9,072 bases of DNA from positions 1-9,072 of the forward strand of contig CBDFKY010000007.1 in assembly GCA_965248995.1 (NCBI GenBank). Direction: 5' to 3'. A program made the translations under genes and the position numbers. Within the stretch, counting starts at the first letter, position 1. Every line of letters begins with the position of its first letter. Under the pieces are notes generated by a model. The model saw only the letters and a program-made list of their open reading frames with translations, was not told the DNA's origin and ran no database searches. Shown piece after piece: positions 1 to 6,690 of the stretch. This DNA comes from CBDFKY01 sp965248995. Its GTDB lineage: Bacteria > Pseudomonadota > Alphaproteobacteria > Rickettsiales > UBA998.

Positions 1-2
1 AG

Positions 3-311
3 TCAAAGGCGGCGGTGCTGGTCAAAGGAGGGCATCTGGAACATGCGGAACTGGCCAACGTGCTTTATGAAAGCGGCACGGTGGAAATTTTCCATTCCAC
101 GCGCATCGATTCCATGCATACTCACGGAACAGGCTGCACCCTCGCTTCAGCCATCGCGGTATTGCTTGCCACGGGATTGCCGTTACGCGAAGCGCTGAAA
201 GGCGCGGAAGCATATGTCCATGGAGCGATTTTAAATGCGCCCGCTTACGGCAGCGGTCATGGACCCATGCATCACGGCTGGACCCTTTCCTCTATTCCTC
301 TTCGATCGTAA
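3..311 (+). CDS. thiD: Hydroxymethylpyrimidine/phosphomethylpyrimidine kinase, C-terminal part (5' end outside window)
   Basis: This is the last ~102 codons of a ThiD-type kinase, open from the window edge to a TAA at 309-311. ThiD phosphorylates 4-amino-5-hydroxymethyl-2-methylpyrimidine to its mono- and then diphosphate in the cytoplasm, supplying the pyrimidine half of thiamine. What is seen: VLVKGGH followed by a short variable stretch, then the segment THGTGCTLASAIA, the family's anion-hole motif with its conserved Cys, then a helix (LREALKGAEAYVHGAI) and a short tail typical of the ThiD C-terminus. The ribokinase-like N-terminal half lies upstream of the window. Its last 20 bases overlap the 3' end of the convergent cyclic-nucleotide-binding gene, so there is no room for a terminator between them. 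The assignment is firm; only the missing N-terminus leaves room for a fusion (for example with ThiE). Confidence 0.9.
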   Translation, partial: SKAAVLVKGGHLEHAELANVLYESGTVEIFHSTRIDSMHTHGTGCTLASAIAVLLATGLPLREALKGAEAYVHGAILNAPAYGSGHGPMHHGWTLSSIPLRS

Positions 312-543
312 TCGCCCGCAGCACGGTATCGGTCAAGGCGCGGGCGCTGGCATTCCGCGGCGCCCGGTCCAGCACACCTATTTCACCGAACATCTGGCCT
401 GACTCTAAAACAGCAAGCCGCTCGCGGGAATGGTCCGGCAGTTCCCGGAAAATCTCTACCCTGCCGCTGACAATCATGTAAGCGACGCTGCTCTCCTCCC
501 CTTCACGCAGGATCATTTCCCCGGTGACGAAACGCTGTTTCAT
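292..543 (-). CDS. Small cyclic-nucleotide-binding (cNMP/CRP-like effector) domain protein, 83 aa
   Basis: The product is a stand-alone cNMP-binding domain without a DNA-binding or enzyme module. The sequence shows MKQRFVTGEMILREGEES at the N-terminus, the strand AYMIVSGRVEIF, and the phosphate-binding cassette FGEIGVLDRAPRNASARA, in which the Glu and Arg that hold the ribose and cyclic phosphate in CRP/PKA are both present. It ends at ...VLRAITIEEE, so the helices that close as a lid over the ligand in full-length domains (about 120 aa) are absent. Start choice: the ATG at 543-541 overlaps the kinase stop as TGATG. The frame stays open upstream to 849, but that part is antisense-like and has no domain character. 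No Shine-Dalgarno is visible before the ATG, which fits translational coupling to the kinase. Its 3' end overlaps thiD by 20 bp on the opposite strand. Partner and ligand are unknown; a role as a small sensor subunit is inference. Confidence 0.75.
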   Translation of the reverse strand: MKQRFVTGEMILREGEESSVAYMIVSGRVEIFRELPDHSRERLAVLESGQMFGEIGVLDRAPRNASARALTDTVLRAITIEEE

Positions 544-1541
544 CAGGAGGAGCTGTTGCGCCGAAGGGGCGGAACGGAGGCGGAAAGCGTACGGCGCGCG
601 CCTAGCTGGGCGATAATATCGCCAGCCAGTATATGCCCTTGCTCCGCGCATGTTTCCACGTCGTCGCTTTGCAGCCATCCATGCAAAAAGCCAGCCGCGA
701 ACAGGTCGCCCGCCCCGGTAGCGTCCACGACATGTGTGACCATTTTCGGCTGGCTGTGATGGATTTTTTCGTTTTTTATAATGATGGCGGGCTGGCTGCC
801 GCGTGTAATGGCGGCAATCTCTACCATTCCACCGAGTCGCGCCGCACATTCGTCCAGTGTCAGCCCGGGAAACAACGCCAGCGCTTCCTGCTCGTTGGCG
901 AACAGAACATTCACATGGTTATCCAGCAGACGCAGGAAATCATCCCGGTGACGTTCTACGCAAAACAAATCGGACGCTGAGAAAGCGATTTTCACACCAT
1001 TCTCGCGAGCAATGTCGAGGGCATGCATGATTGCCGCTTTTGCAGGCTCGGCGTCCCATAAATAGCCTTCCACATACAGCAGCCGGCTGGCGCGGATCGC
1101 GCCCTCGTCCAAATCGTCAACCGTAAATTCTCCGCAGGCGCCGATATAGGTGTTCATGGTGCGTTCACCGTCCGGTGTGACGCATACCACGCAGGCGGCG
1201 GTGGGTTTGCCCGTGGTGGCGCGCGCCACATCGAACCGCACCCCAACCGAACGGATATCGTGGGTAAAAATGTCCCCGAGCGGATCGTTCGCCACGCGGC
1301 CCAGGAAACAGGTCCGCGATCCGAGCTGGCTGAGTTCCGCCACGGTATTGGCCGCTGATCCGCCCGAGCATTTGCGGCTATCCGGCAATTCCCCCTGCAA
1401 CGCGGCGATTGCTTCCGCATCCACCAGCTGCATCGCGCTTTTGGCCATTTGGTGCGTATGCAGGAAATCATCCGGCACGAATGCAAGGATATCGACGATG
1501 GCATTGCCGATGGCGGTGAGATCGTACGTAGTATCTGTCAT
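543..1541 (-). CDS. Adenosine kinase-like PfkB/ribokinase-family sugar kinase, 332 aa
   Basis: The product is a cytoplasmic PfkB-family kinase. The nearest family by pattern is the bacterial adenosine kinase group (adenosine + ATP to AMP + ADP, purine salvage). Visible signatures: IGNAIVDILA at the N-terminus, the first PfkB region CSGGSAANT at residues 58-66, GRVANDPLGDIF, and the second signature DATGAGD at about 273-279, whose last Asp is the catalytic base in the family, followed by LFAAGFLHG. Length is normal for the family. The start ATG is preceded by a weak AGGATG at 9-14 bases. The C-terminal tail after AQLGAR (RTLSASVPPLRRNSSS) does not look like the usual family end and runs straight into the cNMP gene (TGATG overlap). 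Substrate is inferred from family resemblance; other ribokinase-family sugars or nucleosides remain possible. Confidence 0.85.
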   Translation of the reverse strand: MTDTTYDLTAIGNAIVDILAFVPDDFLHTHQMAKSAMQLVDAEAIAALQGELPDSRKCSGGSAANTVAELSQLGSRTCFLGRVANDPLGDIFTHDIRSVGVRFDVARATTGKPTAACVVCVTPDGERTMNTYIGACGEFTVDDLDEGAIRASRLLYVEGYLWDAEPAKAAIMHALDIARENGVKIAFSASDLFCVERHRDDFLRLLDNHVNVLFANEQEALALFPGLTLDECAARLGGMVEIAAITRGSQPAIIIKNEKIHHSQPKMVTHVVDATGAGDLFAAGFLHGWLQSDDVETCAEQGHILAGDIIAQLGARRTLSASVPPLRRNSSS

Positions 1542-1596
1542 TGGAAAATCATCCTACAAATTGGAAAAAAGACGATAAATATGGTATCTGTGGGTT

Positions 1597-1624
1597 TTTA
1601 GAGGATGGAGAGGGGCGCAGTCAA
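1597..1624 (-). promoter_or_regulatory. Candidate sigma-70 promoter for the kinase/cNMP unit
   Basis: On the minus strand TTGACT (1624-1619) is followed after 16 bases by TCTAAA (1602-1597). The -35 is good and the -10 is mediocre. It would give a leader of about 50 bases before the kinase ATG. The -35 overlaps the edge of the 40-bp palindrome, so a protein bound there could control it. This is pattern reading only. Confidence 0.3.
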
Positions 1625-1661
1625 GATGTAAACCGTTTTTGAAAAAACGGTTTACATCTTG
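1622..1661. repeat. Near-perfect 40-bp palindrome between divergent promoters
   Basis: Two 19-base arms (core AAGATGTAAACCGTTTTT and its exact complement) are separated by only GA. There is no mismatch. The centre is AT-rich and contains TGTAAAC/GTTTACA half-sites. It lies between the kinase promoter candidate (its -35 overlaps the left edge) and the small-RNA promoter (-35 begins 10 bp past the right edge). It is not a standard intrinsic terminator: the stem is not GC-rich and no T run follows on either strand. It could be a large operator for a dimeric regulator, a cruciform-forming element, or a member of a dispersed palindromic repeat family; the sequence alone cannot decide. Confidence 0.85.
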
Positions 1662-1670
1662 CGCTAAACG

Positions 1671-1699
1671 TTGCGCCGCCTGTAATTAAGGCGTACAAT
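1671..1699 (+). promoter_or_regulatory. Sigma-70 promoter of the 6S-like RNA
   Basis: TTGCGC (1671-1676), a 17-base spacer and TACAAT (1694-1699) make a strong housekeeping-type promoter. The predicted start, about 7 bases after the -10, is near 1706. That is exactly where the 5' strand of the RNA's closing stem begins, which supports both calls. Confidence 0.7.
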
Positions 1700-1705
1700 G
1701 AAATT

Positions 1706-1884
1706 ACTGCGGAGTACGTCAGGCCATACTGTCCCCTGGGCTGATAATCACGATTTGGGAGCTGTCTCTGTCCTTTACCCTGGTTTTGGATATATGGTGC
1801 CCACTTATTCACAGGAGCCTCGAGAGGCTTATCGGTCAACGGCTCATGCGGTAAATTGCCTTCTTCGGAAGGCAATTTTTTTTT
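1706..1884 (+). ncRNA. ssrS: 6S RNA (regulator of RNA polymerase)
   Basis: 6S RNA binds the housekeeping RNA polymerase holoenzyme by mimicking an open promoter. What is seen: a promoter immediately upstream; a 5' segment ACTGCG (1706-1711) that can pair, with G-U pairs, with TGCGGT (1847-1852), followed by GAG/CTC pairing, closing the molecule end to end; and GTCCCCTGGGCTGATA (1731-1746), which closely resembles the E. coli 6S stretch AGTCCCCTGAGCCGATA at the central bubble. CTGATAA (1741-1747) can pair with TTATCGG (1829-1835), and a small hairpin AGCCT/AGGCT (1816-1820/1825-1829) lies on the 3' side, where many 6S RNAs carry a central-bubble hairpin. The processed RNA would be about 150 nt, normal for alphaproteobacteria; the coordinates include the terminator. 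No convincing protein frame crosses it. The family call rests on remembered consensus and hand folding, not on a covariance-model search. Confidence 0.7.
1853..1884 (+). terminator. Intrinsic terminator of the 6S-like RNA
   Basis: AAATTGCCTTC and its exact complement form an 11-bp stem capped by a UUCG tetraloop (1864-1867), followed by an unbroken T run to 1884. It is a textbook Rho-independent terminator and fixes the strand and 3' end of the RNA gene. Positions 1885-1952 downstream hold nothing I recognise. Confidence 0.9.
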
Positions 1885-1952
1885 GTTTGCAGGATATGAT
1901 AGCGCCTTAGGATACGGAGCGCTCCCCGGCATTGGGAGAAATAGTTGTTACT

Positions 1953-1991
1953 AAAAAAAATCCCCGTACGGCAAGGCCATACGGGGATTTT
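1953..1991 (-). terminator. Intrinsic terminator downstream of the OmpA-family gene
   Basis: Read on the minus strand, AAAATCCCCGTA pairs perfectly with TACGGGGATTTT; an inner GGC/GCC extends the stem past one mismatch, leaving a 3-base loop. The stem runs into eight Ts (plus-strand A run at 1953-1960). It lies 17 bases after the restored ompA stop at 2008-2010, which supports that distal stop as the true end of the gene rather than the premature one. Confidence 0.88.
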
Positions 1992-2007
1992 CCGAAAAAA
2001 GCTAAGC

Positions 2008-2614
2008 TTATTTCTGGTATTGGAATACCACTTCCACGCGGCGGTCTTTCGCCAGGCAGGCGATTTTCTCACTGCGTTTCGCTTTCCTCAGGGCATTGAG
2101 CCGTCGGAGCGGTTTTGCCGAGGGCGCGGATATCCAGAATCTGCGTGTTGATTTTGATGCGTGTGCTCAAATAATCATACACCACTTTGGCGCGTTTTTT
2201 AGAAAGCTCCAGGTTATAGTCGTTCCCACCGATACGATCGGCGAATCCGGCGATGCCCACGCCGTTTATTTCTTTGGAGCGTACTACATAATTAATCAGG
2301 TCATTGAGTTTCGCGGTGGAATCCGGCGTCAGCGTCGCTTTGTTGAAATCAAAATACACGGTGCGCGCTTCACTTCCCGGGACGGGAGCAGGCGCTGGCG
2401 GTGGAGCGACGGCCACGTGCGGTACTGGTTTTACTTCTGGAGCGCAGGGATCACCGTTCGCATCCCATTTCGTCCGTACGCAGTTACCAAACGTGTTGGT
2501 CACGATGTTCTTACCGGAATCGAAGGCGGTTTCCTTGTCGATTCCTTGCGCGTTCGCGCTTACTCCGGCAAAGCCCAACGCTAACACCGTGGCGGCGGCA
2601 TACATATATTTCAT
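2008..2614 (-). pseudogene. OmpA-family outer-membrane/peptidoglycan-binding protein, frameshifted near the C-terminus
   Basis: The gene encodes a secreted OmpA-like protein: signal peptide MKYMYAAATVLALGFAGVSANA with likely cleavage before QG; a short segment FGNCVRTKWDANGDPCAP with two Cys; a Pro/Ala/Val linker; and an OmpA C-terminal domain (TVYFDFNKATLTPDS ... AGFADRIGGNDYNLELSKKRA) that binds peptidoglycan, with the family's Asp and Arg present. Start: ATG at 2614-2612, eight bases after a strong AAGGAGT; the GTG one codon upstream is less likely. The frame reads to AQCPEESETQ and stops at 2069. The next frame continues LRKAKRSEKIACLAKDRRVEV VFQYQK to a TAA at 2010-2008. Deleting one C from the CCC run (plus-strand GGG 2091-2093) joins them into 201 aa with 11 residues between two Cys, the same spacing as in the E. 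coli OmpA C-terminus. The lesion may be a real mutation or a base-call error; the truncated form would lack the domain's last strand. Confidence 0.88.
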
Positions 2615-2651
2615 CACTCATACTCCTTGTTCGCAAATAAGTTGACCCAAC

Positions 2652-2680
2652 CATGTAGAGCATCTGTCATTTCGTTTCAA
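2652..2680 (-). promoter_or_regulatory. Candidate promoter of the OmpA-family gene
   Basis: On the minus strand TTGAAA (2680-2675) and TACATG (2657-2652) are 17 bases apart, about 38 bases upstream of the ATG. The -10 is weak (3 of 6). A TCATTTC/GAAATGA inverted repeat (2667-2673 and 2683-2689) surrounds the -35 and could be an operator. No intrinsic terminator is visible between lon and this point, so read-through from lon is possible. Confidence 0.4.
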
Positions 2681-2757
2681 ATGAAATGATGAATTCTCAG
2701 CGCATCCTGTTTCTTTTGCCGTATTTCTGTGCCATTTCTGCTGTCGGGAGAGGGAAA

Positions 2758-5170
2758 TCAATGCGTCACGATCACGTCGCCTTCCGGGGAAGGTTTCGAC
2801 GGAAGCGGTTTCGGCAACGCCTCCCATTCCACGGGAATGATGGGCTCGGAAAGCGCATGGCGCAGGACTTCGTCCACATGGCCGACCGGAATGATCTTGA
2901 GTCCCTTTTTGACGTTGTCGGGGATATCTTCCAAATCTTTCATGTTTTCCTGCGGGATCAGCACGGTTTCTATGCCGCCGCGAAGCGCCGCCAGCAATTT
3001 TTCCTTGAGTCCGCCGATGGGCAGTACCCGCCCGCGCAGCGTCACTTCCCCCGTCATCGCCACCGAACGCTTGACGGGAATGCCGGTAAGCGTGGATACG
3101 ATCGTGGTGCACATGGCGATGCCCGCCGAAGGGCCGTCCTTAGGCGTGGCGCCTTCCGGCACGTGGATATGGATTTCCTTATCCCTCAGCATGTCCTGCG
3201 TAATGCCGAACACCGGCGCGCGGGAGCGGACATAGCTGTACGCCGCCTGGACGGATTCCTGCATGACGTCTCCCAGCTTGCCCGTGTAGGATATCTTGCT
3301 TTTACCGCTGATCGTCACCGCCTCGATAATCAACAGGTCACCGCCGGATTCCGTGTAGGCGAGACCTGTCACCATCCCGACCAGATCCTCTTTTTCCGCC
3401 TGGCCGAAAGAGAACTTTTTGACACCTAGGAACTTGTCGATGTTTTTGGAGGTGACGTTGATCTTCTTGACCGCCGCCCCTTTGCCGACCAGGATTTTGC
3501 GTACGCATTTGCGGGCCAGCGCGGCGATTTCGCGCTCCAAGCTCCGTACGCCCGCTTCACGGGTATAGTAGCGGATGATATCGCGCAGCGCATCGGTGGA
3601 GAGTGACCATTCGCCGGGTTTCAGCCCATGATCTTTCGCTTTCTTATTCACCATGTAATTCTGGGCGATATGGATTTTTTCCTCCTCCGTATATCCGGGA
3701 ATGCGGATGATTTCCATGCGGTCGAGCAGTGGCCGGGGCATGTTTGCCGTGGAGTTGGCGGTGGCGATGAACATCACGTCGGAGAGGTCGTAATCCACTT
3801 CCATGTAATGGTCGTTGAAGTTTTTGTTCTGTTCCGGATCGAGCACCTCCAATAACGCGGCGGAGGGATCACCACGATGGTCGTGGCCGATTTTGTCGAT
3901 TTCGTCGAGCAGCATCAACGGATTGGAGGATTTCGCTTTTTTCAATGACTGGATGATACGCCCGGGCATGGAACCGATATAGGTCCGGCGGTGGCCGCGG
4001 ATATCCGCTTCGTCGCGTACGCCGCCGAGCGAAATCTTGATATATTGCCTCCCCGTAGCCCGCGCGATGGAACGCGCCAGCGACGTTTTACCGACCCCGG
4101 GAGGGCCGACCAAGCAGAGAATCGGGCCTTTCAGCACTTTGGTACGCTGTTGCACGGCGAGATATTCCAGAATCCGTTCCTTGACTTTTTCCAGCCCGTA
4201 ATGATCCTCGTCGAGGATTTTTTCCGCGCCGACGATATCATGCGTCAGGCGGGGAGCGCCGTTTCCAGGGCAGGGAGGCCAGCCAGTCGAGGTAATTGCG
4301 GATGACGGACGCCTCCGCGCTCATGGCGCTCATCGAGCGCAGTTTTTTGAGCTCGCCTTTCGCTTTTTCCTGAGCCTCCTTGCTCATTTTCGCCTTGCTC
4401 AGCCGCTCTTCCAGTTCGCCGAGCTCATCCTTGCCTTCTTCGATTTCCCCAAGTTCCTTCTGGATCGCCTTCATCTGCTCGTTCAGGTAATATTCCCGCT
4501 GGGTTTTTTCCATCTGGCGCTTGACGCGGCTGCGGATGCGTTTTTCGGTATTAAGGACGCTGATCTCGCTTTCCATGAGGCCGTAGACGCATTCCAGGCG
4601 TTCCGTCACGTCCAGCATCTCCAGCATGCGCTGTTTCGCGTTGATATCGATCTGGATATGGGCGGCGACCGTATCGGCCAGCGCCGAAGGATCGGTAATC
4701 TTGCTGATGGCGCTGAGCGTTTCCGGCTGAATTTTCTTGTTCAGCTTCACGTATTCTTCGAAATGCGATAACGTCTGGCGGAAAATCGCTTTCAGGTCGT
4801 TAGGGGTGCCCGCCTGTTCCTTCAACATTTCGGCGGTCACTTGATAGTAATCCGTTTCAGAGAGCGTCTCGACGATACGCGCCCGGGTCTGACCCTCCAC
4901 CAGCACTTTCACCGTACCGTCCGGCAGACGTAGCAGTTGCAGGACGCTGGCGATCGTCCCCACTTTATACACATCCTCCAGACCGGGATTATCGACCGTG
5001 CCGTCCTTCTGCGTCACCAGCAGGATCTGGCTCTCCTCCTTGGTGACGACATGGTCCAGCGCCCGTACCGATTTGTCACGCCCTACGAACAGGGGCACCA
5101 CCATGCCGGGAAAGACAACAATGTCACGTAAAGGAAGGACGGGAATGATGATGTGGGTGGAATCGTTCAT
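2758..5170 (-). pseudogene. lon: ATP-dependent Lon protease, split by a single-base frameshift
   Basis: Lon is a cytoplasmic homo-hexameric AAA+ serine protease that degrades misfolded and regulatory proteins. The first part (5170-4238, 310 aa) carries the N-terminal substrate-binding domain (IPVLPLRDIVVFPGMVVPLFV) and the coiled coil (QREYYLNEQMKAIQKELGE), and runs to DWLASLPWKRRS before shifting out of frame. The second part holds the Walker A GPPGVGKTS, Walker B LMLLDEIDKIG, the protease Ser in DGPSAG (codon at 3129-3127) and the Lys-containing GGLKEKLLAALRGG. Between the pieces the second frame reads RLTHDIVGAEKILDEDHYG, then LEKVKERILEYLAVQQ. Removing one C from the CCCC run (plus-strand GGGG 4251-4254) gives a continuous 803-aa Lon, a normal length, and exactly 23 residues from PW to HYG as in E. 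coli. The longest conventional frame for the second part opens at a GTG codon (4155) inside LAVQQ, which is not a natural start. No strong Shine-Dalgarno precedes the first ATG; TAA-free leader from 5171. Whether the break is real is unknown. Confidence 0.93.
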
Positions 5171-5285
5171 AAGATGGACATCCGGGGTCTAACAGGTTAG
5201 CATGAATTACTGGCAGAGTATTGTCTGAATGTAATGTAGCGATAGTAACCAGATATAGGAACAGATTATATCATTTGCGAGACTC

Positions 5286-6131
5286 ATGCGAAATAATTTA
5301 TTATCTCCCCGTTACGATAGCGCATCCGGTACCCACGCCGCGTTCTCAATGCTGGAAATCTGTATCGTGCTTATCATCGTGGGATTGATCGCGGCCGGCA
5401 TCGTCGGCGGCCAGTCGCTGATGAACGCGTCCGAAATCCGTAACATTCCCGTGCGCGCGGAACAATATATCACCGCGATCGACGGGTTCCGCCAGAAATA
5501 TAACGCCCTGCCGGGAGACATGGCCGGTGCCACGCCGATCTGGGGCCGTGCCGACGGGGGGACGCCACTGGCCAGCAACTGCGCCGCTCCCGACACGGAC
5601 GCAAGCGCTACGTCGCCGACCGCCACCTGTAACGGCGACGGGGACCAGACCATCGGTCGGGTGGCGGCACAGAATTACGAAGTGTTCCGCGTCTGGCAGC
5701 ATTTGAAGAACGCCGAATTCATCACTGGCAATTACACGGGCGTCGCGGGGGCGGCGGGAACCGCGCAGGAACTGCCCGGGGTGAATATCCCCAAGGGGGA
5801 AATCGCGCAGAACAGTTATGACATCGCCTATCTGGAGGACGCCACGCTTCCGGCGGCGTATTTTACCGGCCCGACTTACCGTCACGTCCTGCATTACGGT
5901 TCCGCCGTCGCCGGAAATAACGCTGCCACCGCCGCTGCCATTTCCGCCGCGGACGCTTATAGCGTGGATTTGAAGGTGGACGACGCGAAACCCGGAACGG
6001 GTAAGGTCGTCACGTTGAACAACACCACGCAGAGCACCTGCGCTTCCAGCAACGTGGCGGCATCGGCTACTTACCAGCTCACGAACAACACTGCGAGCGA
6101 CTGTACCCTCGTGTTCATCACGGGCTTCTAA
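5286..6131 (+). CDS. Type IV pilin-like / pseudopilin protein with prepilin N-terminal motif, 281 aa
   Basis: The protein carries a class III prepilin signal: a 19-residue leader with Arg at 2 and 9, then F20-S-M-L-E24 with the conserved Glu at +5 and a hydrophobic helix (residues 25-46, IVLIIVGLIAAGIVGGQSL). The residue before the cleavage site is Ala where Gly is usual; Ala is tolerated by some prepilin peptidases. After the helix comes YITAIDGFRQKYNALPGDM (61-79) and ...IWG, a signature of a pseudopilin family I know from alphaproteobacteria. The globular part is Ala/Thr/Asn-rich and Cys-containing; the C-terminal pair (STCASS ... SDCTLVFITGF) could form the closing disulfide loop of pilins. 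Expected location is the inner membrane and periplasm as part of a pilus, secretion or uptake filament. No other pilus genes are in view. It is divergent from lon across a 115-bp gap in which I see no confident promoter, and is followed after 5 bases by hscB. The start has only a weak GCGAG upstream. Confidence 0.8.
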   Translation: MRNNLLSPRYDSASGTHAAFSMLEICIVLIIVGLIAAGIVGGQSLMNASEIRNIPVRAEQYITAIDGFRQKYNALPGDMAGATPIWGRADGGTPLASNCAAPDTDASATSPTATCNGDGDQTIGRVAAQNYEVFRVWQHLKNAEFITGNYTGVAGAAGTAQELPGVNIPKGEIAQNSYDIAYLEDATLPAAYFTGPTYRHVLHYGSAVAGNNAATAAAISAADAYSVDLKVDDAKPGTGKVVTLNNTTQSTCASSNVAASATYQLTNNTASDCTLVFITGF

Positions 6132-6136
6132 AAAGG

Positions 6137-6640
6137 ATGGGAAGTACGGAAAAAACGGGAAACCATTTTCATGTGCTGGGATTGCCGGAAACAGCGGAGA
6201 TGGACCAGCGCGCTTTAAGGGAACGTTATTTCGAGGCGCAGCGCATTTTTCATCCCGACAAGGCTACCGGGCCGGAAGAACGGTTGCGTTTCATGCAACA
6301 CTCCGCGGATATCAACCGGGCTTATTATGCCTTAAGGGATGAAGACAGCCGCCTGTTCCATCTGCTGGCGTTAAAAGGAGTGGATTTGACGGCGGATACG
6401 CCGGGTTTCGCCGTTCCCAGTACCCTTTTGATGGAAGTCATGGAATGGCGGGAGCAAAGCGAAGCCGCGGTTTCGGCAGCGGAACGCCTCACACTGCAGG
6501 AACGGTTTGCTAACAGCTTGCGGGAATTGCAGCGTCAGTGCAAGGAAGCCCTGGCCGTGGAAAATATGAAGGAGGCGACCGATACCGCGCTCCGGCTGAA
6601 ATATCTTGCAAAAATCGTGCGGGATATGAACGCCTCGTAA
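6137..6640 (+). CDS. hscB: Fe-S cluster assembly J-domain co-chaperone HscB, 167 aa
   Basis: HscB delivers the scaffold IscU to the Hsp70 HscA and stimulates its ATPase during Fe-S cluster transfer. The J-domain spans about residues 9-75: FHVLGLPE, RERYFEAQRIFHPDK with the HPD triad at 39-41, then INRAYYALRDEDSRLFHLLALKGVDL. The C-terminal three-helix domain that contacts IscU follows (LLMEVMEWREQSEAA ... LRELQRQCKEAL ... DTALRLKYLAKIVRDM). Length is close to the E. coli protein (171 aa). The ATG lies 5 bases after the pilin stop; AAAAGG touches the start codon, too close for an ordinary Shine-Dalgarno, so translation may be coupled to the pilin gene. A later Met (residue 22) would cut into the J-domain and is rejected. 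The usual partners iscU, iscA, hscA and fdx are not adjacent, although the protein implies that an ISC system exists elsewhere. Confidence 0.92.
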   Translation: MGSTEKTGNHFHVLGLPETAEMDQRALRERYFEAQRIFHPDKATGPEERLRFMQHSADINRAYYALRDEDSRLFHLLALKGVDLTADTPGFAVPSTLLMEVMEWREQSEAAVSAAERLTLQERFANSLRELQRQCKEALAVENMKEATDTALRLKYLAKIVRDMNAS

Positions 6641-6690
6641 AGTGACCAGCACGAAAATACTTTGTCAAACGTCCTCAGTGTCATGATTTT

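Noticed and set aside
544..849. Upstream extension of the cNMP frame to 849
   Set aside because: The added ~100 residues are Arg-rich shadow translation of the kinase; the domain begins at the ATG overlapping the kinase stop.
430..1578. Several plus-strand open frames opposite the kinase and cNMP genes
   Set aside because: They are antisense to a kinase with clear PfkB motifs, show no domain character, and lack ribosome-binding sites.
1622..1661. Palindrome as an intrinsic terminator
   Set aside because: No T tract follows on either strand, and it lies upstream of both flanking transcription units rather than at the end of one.
1706..1884. tmRNA, SRP RNA or RNase P RNA as alternatives for the small RNA
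   Set aside because: There is no tRNA-like CCA end or tag frame, no GGAAG/SRP loop block, and none of the conserved RNase P core; length and layout fit 6S better.
1621..1932. Open frames across the 6S region on both strands
   Set aside because: The region is explained by promoter, RNA folding and terminator; the translations are low-complexity and without start signals.
2088..2096. Programmed +1 frameshifting in the OmpA-family gene
   Set aside because: CCCTGA resembles a prfB-like slip only in a different frame; OmpA proteins are not known to use recoding, and no upstream stimulatory Shine-Dalgarno is seen.
4249..4256. Programmed frameshifting in lon
   Set aside because: A C run could allow tRNA-Pro slippage, but Lon is made from one frame elsewhere and no stimulatory structure is evident; error or mutation is simpler.
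2686..5192. Long plus-strand frames opposite lon
   Set aside because: They mirror lon's codon structure and have no motif; lon domains are unmistakable on the minus strand.
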